Shown: one piece after another, positions 59,272 through 64,000 of the stretch
How positions within the stretch are numbered: position 1 is the stretch's first letter
Layout of the letters: each line of letters starts with the position of its first letter
DNA from: Gibbsiella quercinecans
Lineage (GTDB): Bacteria; Pseudomonadota; Gammaproteobacteria; Enterobacterales; Enterobacteriaceae
DNA: 64,000 nucleotides
NCBI RefSeq assembly: GCF_002291425.1
Contig: NZ_CP014136.1
Span: 1,054,001-1,118,000, forward strand
Reading direction: 5' to 3'
The notes under the pieces: model-generated
What the model was told of the DNA's origin: nothing
The model's database searches: none
The model's input: only the letters and a program-made list of their open reading frames with translations
Program-made: the position numbers and the translations under genes

Positions 59272-60204
59272 TTACAAAGCATTACCGGCGTGAGCGGAGC
59301 GATATTGCGCCTGGCGTTCACGGCTGCTTTGCGCCTCGCGGCTCAACCACCCCACCAATGCCGCCAGCGCGGCCGGCATCACTGCTCTTTCAGGATAGAC
59401 CAGATAATACGCGGCGCCACTGACCACGCTAACGGGAAATGGCGTAACGATGCGGCCGGCCTGAAGATCGTCTTCCAACAGGCAGGGATCGCCGATAGCG
59501 ATGCCGAACCCTTGCAGCGCAGCGCTCATCGCCAGATCAAGCGTGTCAAAATGCTGTGCTTTGGCCGCCGGCGGCCCTTTTTGCCCGGCGGCCTTCAGCC
59601 AACGCAGCCAGTCACGGCGATCGCGCGTGGGGTGCAACAGGATTTTCCCCGTCAAATCCTCCAGGGTGGGAGCACGGCCCAAATCGGCCAAATAAGACGG
59701 CGTGCAGACCGGCGTAAGCACCTCGTCAAACAGCAGGTGCGCCGCCAACCGCTTGCCTGGCGGCGGCCCGAACACCACCGCGGCGTCAAAACTCTCGGTG
59801 CTGAAATCCAGCCCGTGCGAAACCGCAGCGGTTAATTCGATGTGCATTTCCGGCCGTTCATTCTGCAAACGAATAATACGCGGCAACACCCAGCGCATGG
59901 CGCAGGTCGGGCATTTAATACGCAGAGTACCGGGCTGCGCGCTGACGCTGACCAGCGCTTCTTCCAGTTGCCCCAGCGCCTGTTGTACCGGCGCCAGCAG
60001 CTTCGCCCCTTGCGGCGTGAGCGCCAGGCCGCGCGCGCGCCGGCTGAACAGCGGATAGCCCAACTGCCGCTCCAGGCCCAGAATCTGGCGGCTGACGGCC
60101 CCCTGGGTCAGGTGTAATGCGTTGGCGGCATGGGTAAAATTCAGCCGCTGCGCCACCACGACGAAGGTTTTCAATACATCAAGCGACGGCAGTGATGACT
60201 GCAT
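59272..60204 (-). CDS. LysR-family regulator (GcvA-like)
   Basis: The 310-residue regulator opens with a helix-turn-helix of GcvA type: SLDVLKTFVVVAQRLNFTHAANALHLTQGAVSRQI. The effector domain spans about 95-300, ending in a polar tail. It is divergent from the methionine aminotransferase gene (118-bp gap), so that gene and the following binding-protein gene are its probable targets. The gap has related AAAGTTTCC and AAAGGTTTC strings, 22 bp apart, that could form its site. No ligand can be assigned. Confidence 0.88.
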   Translation of the reverse strand: MQSSLPSLDVLKTFVVVAQRLNFTHAANALHLTQGAVSRQILGLERQLGYPLFSRRARGLALTPQGAKLLAPVQQALGQLEEALVSVSAQPGTLRIKCPTCAMRWVLPRIIRLQNERPEMHIELTAAVSHGLDFSTESFDAAVVFGPPPGKRLAAHLLFDEVLTPVCTPSYLADLGRAPTLEDLTGKILLHPTRDRRDWLRWLKAAGQKGPPAAKAQHFDTLDLAMSAALQGFGIAIGDPCLLEDDLQAGRIVTPFPVSVVSGAAYYLVYPERAVMPAALAALVGWLSREAQSSRERQAQYRSAHAGNAL

Positions 60205-60322
60205 AACGGCTCCCGTAAGCCATGATCTGAATGCATGGCAAGTATGACAAAGTTTCCCTTGTTAGCCCAAAGGTTTCTGATGCCTAATCAAACAATCGCC
60301 CATGCTTAAACAGGAGTCCCTC

Positions 60323-61477
60323 ATGCAGAGCGCCTGCTCACAACGTTCAAAACTACCGGACGTTGGCACCACTATTTTTACCGTGATCGGCCAGCTTAGC
60401 GCTGAACATCAGGCTCTTAACCTGTCGCAGGGCGCACCGAATTTCGCCTGCGCGCCCGAACTGACCGAAGCTGTGGCGCAAGCCATGCGCGCGGGTCATA
60501 ACCAGTATGCGCCGATGAGCGGTGTGGCGGCATTGCGCGCGGCGTTGGCGGCAAAGATTGAAAAATTATATGGCGCACGCTATCACCCCGATGATGAAAT
60601 CACCGTGATCGCCAGCGCCAGCGAAGGGTTATATTCCTCAATCAGCGCGCTGGTGCACCCGGGCGATGAGGTGATCTACTTTGAGCCGGCGTTTGACAGC
60701 TATGCCCCGATCGTGCGCCTGCAGGGCGCCACGCCGGTGGCGATCGCGCTCTCGCTGGAAGATTTTCACATTGATTGGGATCAAGTGGCCGCCGCCATCA
60801 ACGGCAACACGCGCATGATCATTATCAATAGCCCGCACAACCCCAGCGGCAACGTGCTGAATGAACATGATATTGAACGATTGATCGCGCTAACGCGCAA
60901 TACTGATATCGTGATCCTGTCCGACGAAGTTTATGAACACGTGGTGTTCGACGGCCAACTCCACCACAGCATGGCGCGCCACCCGCAGTTAGCTGAACGC
61001 AGCGTGGTGGTCTCTTCCTTTGGCAAAACCTACCACGTGACTGGCTGGCGCGTGGGTTACTGCATGGCGCCAGCCGCGCTGATGGATGAGATTCGTAAAG
61101 TGCACCAGTTTATGGTGTTCTCGGCCGACACCCCGATGCAATATGCCTTTGCCGCGGCGCTGGCCGATGCGCAAAGCTATCTGGGGCTGGCTGCGTTTTA
61201 CCAGCAAAAGCGCGATCTGCTGGCCAACGCGCTGAAAGATTCGCGTTTTGAACTGCTGCCAAGCCGCGGGAGCTTCTTTATGCTGGCGCGCTTTAGCGGT
61301 TTCAGCAATGAAAGCGATAACGACTTTGCGGTGCGCCTGATCCGCGAAGCCAAGGTCGCAACCATTCCGCTGTCGGCGTTTTACAGCAACGGCACGGACA
61401 CCGGCATCATTCGGTTAAGCTTCTCTAAAGATAACGATACCCTGCTCGAAGGCGCCCGCCGCCTGTGCCAGGTATAA
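60323..61477 (+). CDS. ybdL: Methionine aminotransferase (YbdL type)
   Basis: This PLP-dependent class I/II aminotransferase of 384 residues matches E. coli YbdL (386 aa), which prefers methionine, histidine and phenylalanine. The catalytic lysine lies in SSFGKTYHVTGWRVGY and the PLP contacts in SPHNPSGNV and LSDEVYEHV. AGGAG lies six bases before ATG 60323; the longer start adds seven residues without support. A family member is also known to transaminate 4-methylthio-2-oxobutanoate in methionine salvage. It is followed after 34 nt by an amino-acid-binding protein gene. Confidence 0.92.
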   Translation: MQSACSQRSKLPDVGTTIFTVIGQLSAEHQALNLSQGAPNFACAPELTEAVAQAMRAGHNQYAPMSGVAALRAALAAKIEKLYGARYHPDDEITVIASASEGLYSSISALVHPGDEVIYFEPAFDSYAPIVRLQGATPVAIALSLEDFHIDWDQVAAAINGNTRMIIINSPHNPSGNVLNEHDIERLIALTRNTDIVILSDEVYEHVVFDGQLHHSMARHPQLAERSVVVSSFGKTYHVTGWRVGYCMAPAALMDEIRKVHQFMVFSADTPMQYAFAAALADAQSYLGLAAFYQQKRDLLANALKDSRFELLPSRGSFFMLARFSGFSNESDNDFAVRLIREAKVATIPLSAFYSNGTDTGIIRLSFSKDNDTLLEGARRLCQV

Positions 61478-61511
61478 TCCATTGCACGCTGACTACGGGA
61501 AAAGAACACAG

Positions 61512-62294
61512 ATGAAAAACTCACTGAAAATGCTGATTGCCGCCGGCTGCCTGCTGGCAAGTGGCGCAACCCTGGGCGCGGAACAAAGCATGCGTTTTGG
61601 CCTGGAGGCATTGTATCCGCCGTTCGAATCAAAGTCCGCCAGCGGGCAGTTGGAAGGCTTCGATATTGATTTGGGCAACGCGGTGTGCGCGGCAGCGAAA
61701 CTGAAATGCAGCTGGGTGGAGGCATCGTTTGACAGCCTGATCCCGGCGCTGCAGGCACGCAAATTCGACGTTATCAATTCGGCGATGAACATCACCCAGC
61801 AGCGCAAACAGGCGATTGATTTCACCAATGCCATCTACCAAGTGCCGAACCGCCTGATTGCCAAAGCAGACAGCGGCCTGAAGCCAGATGCACAGTCGCT
61901 GGCCGGTAAAAGCGTCGGCGTGTTGCAAGGCTCAATCCAGGAGAGCTACGCCAAGGCGCACTGGGCGCCGAAAGGGGTGAACGTGGTTTCTTATCAGGAT
62001 CAAAACCAGGTTTATCTGGATCTGACCGCCGGCCGCCTTGACGCCACCTTGATCATGGCTCCAGCAGGCCAGGGCGGCTTCCTCGATCGGCCGGATGGCA
62101 AAGGGTTTGCGTTCGTTGGCGATACGGTACACGACGAGAAAATCTTCGGTGAAGGCATCGCCTTCGGCCTGCGTAAAGGCGATGACGCGCTGCGCAACAA
62201 GCTGAACGCCGCCATTGCCGAAGTTCAGCAGCAGGGCACGATCAATACGCTGGCGAAGAAGTATTTTGGCGATATTGATGTGACGGTGAAGTAA
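61512..62294 (+). CDS. Amino acid ABC transporter substrate-binding protein (HisJ/ArgT-like)
   Basis: The 260-residue periplasmic protein (PF00497 type) has a signal peptide MKNSLKMLIAAGCLLASGAT (cleaved about GA-E), then MRFGLEALYPPFESK, LEGFDIDLGNAVCAA and FDSLIPALQARKFDVINSAMNI, the standard ligand pocket of lysine/arginine/ornithine or histidine binders. The Cys17 in the signal does not form a proper lipobox. No permease or ATPase follows; a repeat array does. It probably shares a transcript with the aminotransferase gene, suggesting that its ligand feeds that enzyme (inference). Confidence 0.88.
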   Translation: MKNSLKMLIAAGCLLASGATLGAEQSMRFGLEALYPPFESKSASGQLEGFDIDLGNAVCAAAKLKCSWVEASFDSLIPALQARKFDVINSAMNITQQRKQAIDFTNAIYQVPNRLIAKADSGLKPDAQSLAGKSVGVLQGSIQESYAKAHWAPKGVNVVSYQDQNQVYLDLTAGRLDATLIMAPAGQGGFLDRPDGKGFAFVGDTVHDEKIFGEGIAFGLRKGDDALRNKLNAAIAEVQQQGTINTLAKKYFGDIDVTVK

Positions 62295-62296
62295 CC

Positions 62297-62693
62297 CCCC
62301 TCACCCTAACCCTCTCCCACAGGGAGAGGGGATTGAATGTGCACACATTACCTTCAGAGAACGGCCCCTCACCCTAACCCTCTCCCACAGGGAGAGGGAA
62401 CGGAATGTGCACACATTGCCTTCAGAGAACGGCCCCTCACCCTGACCCTCTCCCACAGGGAGTGGGAACTGAATGTGCACGCATTGCTTTCAGAGAACGG
62501 GCCCTCACCCTAACCCTCTCCCAGTGGGAGAGGGAACTGAATGTGCACACATTGCCTTCAGAGAACAGCCCTCACCCTAACCCTCTCCCACTGGGAGAGG
62601 GAACTGAATGTGCACGCATTGCTTTCAGAGAACGGGCCCTCACCCTAACCCTCTCCCAGTGGGAGAGGGGACTGAATGTGCACATATCATCTT
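62297..62693. repeat. Tandem array of a 68-bp hairpin unit
   Basis: Six units start at 62297, 62365, 62433, 62501, 62568 and 62636 (period 68, once 67). Each has CCCTCACCCTAACCCTCTCCC, a short loop, GGGAGAGGG, then a conserved linker with GAATGTGCACACATTGCC and CTTCAGAGAACGG. The linker differs from that of the 63-bp array at 27207, but the hairpin core is the same. Confidence 0.92.
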
Positions 62694-62766
62694 TGGGGGT
62701 GAGTACTCCCGCCTCCCCATAAAAGCCGGCAGGATAACGCTTTACGGATAACAACACCTGAACGGC

Positions 62767-62803
62767 TCCCTCTCCCTGTGGGAGAGGGCCGGGGTGAGGG
62801 CAG
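62767..62803. repeat. Inverted single hairpin unit before ddlA end
   Basis: TCCCTCTCCCTGTGGGAGAGGGCCGGGGTGAGGG is the same unit in opposite orientation. Together with the array it brackets the gap between two convergent genes and may act as a terminator. Confidence 0.75.
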
Positions 62804-62816
62804 AAGGTGAAGGGTA

Positions 62817-63923
62817 CTAACTGCGATCGAACACCGAGCTTTGCAATGCGCGATCCTGCTGATGGCGTTCCAGCGCCAGCTCGATCAACGTCGTAATCAG
62901 TTGGGTGTAACTCACGCCGCTGGCGCCCCACAGCTTAGGGTACATACTGATATTGGTGAACCCCGGCAACGTATTAATTTCGTTGACAATCACGTTGTTA
63001 TCCGGCGTCAGGAACACATCGACGCGCGCCATGCCCGTGCAGTCCAGCGCGCGAAACGTCTTCAACGCCACATCGCGGATTTTATCGCTGGCCTCGGATG
63101 AAATCGCCGCCGGCACCATCACCTGCGCGCCCTGCTCATTGATGTACTTGGTGTCGTAAGAGTAAAACTCATCGCTCAACACAATTTCACCGCACACGCT
63201 GGCCTGCGGCTCATCATTGCCGAGCACGGCGCATTCGATCTCACGGCCAACAATGGCGGATTCCACCAGCACCTTGTGATCAAAGCTAAATGCCAGCGCC
63301 ACCGCCTGCTCAAACTCTGCCTGGTTTTTCACTTTGCTAACGCCGACCGAAGAGCCCTGGTTAGCCGGCTTGATAAACAGCGGCAGGCCCAGGCTATCAC
63401 TCACTTGTTCAAAGCTGAATTTGCTGCGGTTACTGCGCGTTAAGGTCACAAACGGCGCCACGGCCAGCCCAGCATCGCGCAGCAGGCGTTTGGTGACGTC
63501 TTTATCCATGCTGACCGCAGAGCCAAGCACCCCGGCCCCGACGAACGGAATATTGGCCATACGCAACAGCCCTTGCAACGAGCCGTCTTCGCCCAGCGTA
63601 CCGTGCACGATCGGGAACACCACATCAAGCTGGGTCAGCGCGCCGGCGCTACCGGCCTCGATTAACTGCTGTTTTTCCTGGCCCGGGATCAGCGCAACAT
63701 TTTTATTGGAGTGGTTGAGTGCGATCAACGCCGGGTTTTCCGCATGCAGCAGATAGTTGGACGCATCATTGATATGCCATTGCCCTTGCTTATCGATCCC
63801 CAACAGCGTGACGTCGAATTTCTCTTTGTCGATGGCATCCACAATGTTTTTTGCCGATTGCAACGAAACCTCATGCTCCGCCGATTTACCGCCAAAAATC
63901 ACCCCAACACGTAATTTAGCCAC
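62817..63923 (-). CDS. ddlA: D-alanine--D-alanine ligase A
   Basis: DdlA joins two D-alanines with ATP for peptidoglycan precursor synthesis. The 368 residues fit DdlA (364 in E. coli) rather than the shorter DdlB. N-terminal [21 protein letters not shown], the [19 protein letters not shown] block, the [21 protein letters not shown]-grasp strand, and [19 protein letters not shown] near the C-terminus are all diagnostic. The start is GTG 63923 with AGGA eight bases upstream. It is monocistronic, convergent with the upstream amino acid-binding protein gene. Confidence 0.95.
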   Translation of the reverse strand: MAKLRVGVIFGGKSAEHEVSLQSAKNIVDAIDKEKFDVTLLGIDKQGQWHINDASNYLLHAENPALIALNHSNKNVALIPGQEKQQLIEAGSAGALTQLDVVFPIVHGTLGEDGSLQGLLRMANIPFVGAGVLGSAVSMDKDVTKRLLRDAGLAVAPFVTLTRSNRSKFSFEQVSDSLGLPLFIKPANQGSSVGVSKVKNQAEFEQAVALAFSFDHKVLVESAIVGREIECAVLGNDEPQASVCGEIVLSDEFYSYDTKYINEQGAQVMVPAAISSEASDKIRDVALKTFRALDCTGMARVDVFLTPDNNVIVNEINTLPGFTNISMYPKLWGASGVSYTQLITTLIELALERHQQDRALQSSVFDRS

Positions 63924-64000
63924 GCCTGCAATCCTTCTGAAAAGTCATGTAAAAAGCTGTAATCACAATAAACGCAATGCCCGGCATCGGCAATCATTGG

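Noticed and set aside
62405-62722. 105-codon plus-strand frame with repeated peptide
   Set aside because: It lies in the 68-bp hairpin array and reflects repeat structure only.
1-64000. tRNA, rRNA, prophage or transposase genes
   Set aside because: None was recognised in the reading of either strand; the only mobile-type elements are non-coding repeats.

Overview
The window is chromosomal DNA of a high-G+C member of the Enterobacterales, most likely a Yersiniaceae lineage close to Serratia or Gibbsiella. This rests on clear enterobacterial orthologues (glnQ tail, ybiO, rlmF, ybiB, dinG, sseA, metNIQ, comR-bhsA, amyA, eamA, yajD, bglX, ybdL, ddlA), on E. coli-like order at the left end (glnQ-ybiO-rlmF ... 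ybiB-dinG), and on two textbook 127-bp ERIC elements. No rRNA, tRNA, phage, IS transposase or CRISPR array was seen. Start sites were chosen from Shine-Dalgarno spacing and family length.

Layout. 1-10 kb: conserved housekeeping block (mechanosensitive channel, 23S rRNA methyltransferase, M3 peptidase, YbiB, DinG). 9.7-10.5 kb: a carboxymuconolactone decarboxylase gene followed by a tautomerase gene broken by a nonsense codon and an ERIC insertion. 10.7-13.4 kb: a secreted polygalacturonase divergent from an outer-membrane porin, with a Cra-like site between them. 13.5-20.2 kb: acid phosphatase lipoprotein, AzlCD-type exporter with an AraC regulator, an Fe-S-type HTH regulator, a 55-aa membrane peptide, a PhnD-like protein and a zinc alcohol dehydrogenase. 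20.3-26.5 kb: MFS transporter, NUDIX hydrolase, sulfurtransferase, LysR/DUF4865 pair, flavin monooxygenase and a truncated GNAT gene. 26.5-35.3 kb: one minus-strand nitrogen cluster (allophanate hydrolase, GntR regulator, UrtABCDE urea ABC transporter), interrupted by hairpin-repeat arrays.

35.6-38.4 kb: YehS, a suppressor-of-fused domain protein and an MpaB-family protein. 38.7-50 kb: a sulfur-acquisition region with metN-metI-metQ, comR/bhsA, a sulfonate-binding protein, and a minus-strand operon of two SfnB-type acyl-CoA-dehydrogenase-like oxidoreductases, an FMN monooxygenase and a second metQ-metN-metI set. It looks built to import organosulfur compounds and release their sulfur oxidatively. 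50.2-55.4 kb: a DapF-like epimerase with both catalytic cysteines replaced by serine, cytoplasmic alpha-amylase, a RIO kinase, EamA and YajD. 55.4-56.7 kb: a compact ParA plus small ribbon-helix-helix-like gene pair flanked by a near-palindromic repeat whose only other copy I found lies about 33.5 kb away in a convergent intergenic gap. 56.9-64 kb: periplasmic beta-glucosidase BglX, a LysR regulator, methionine aminotransferase, an amino-acid-binding protein, a second hairpin array and D-Ala-D-Ala ligase.

The most unusual elements are the parA/RHH pair with its remote site, the Ser/Ser DapF-like protein, the ERIC-disrupted tautomerase, and the 63-bp and 68-bp hairpin arrays, whose long open frames on both strands imitate genes.
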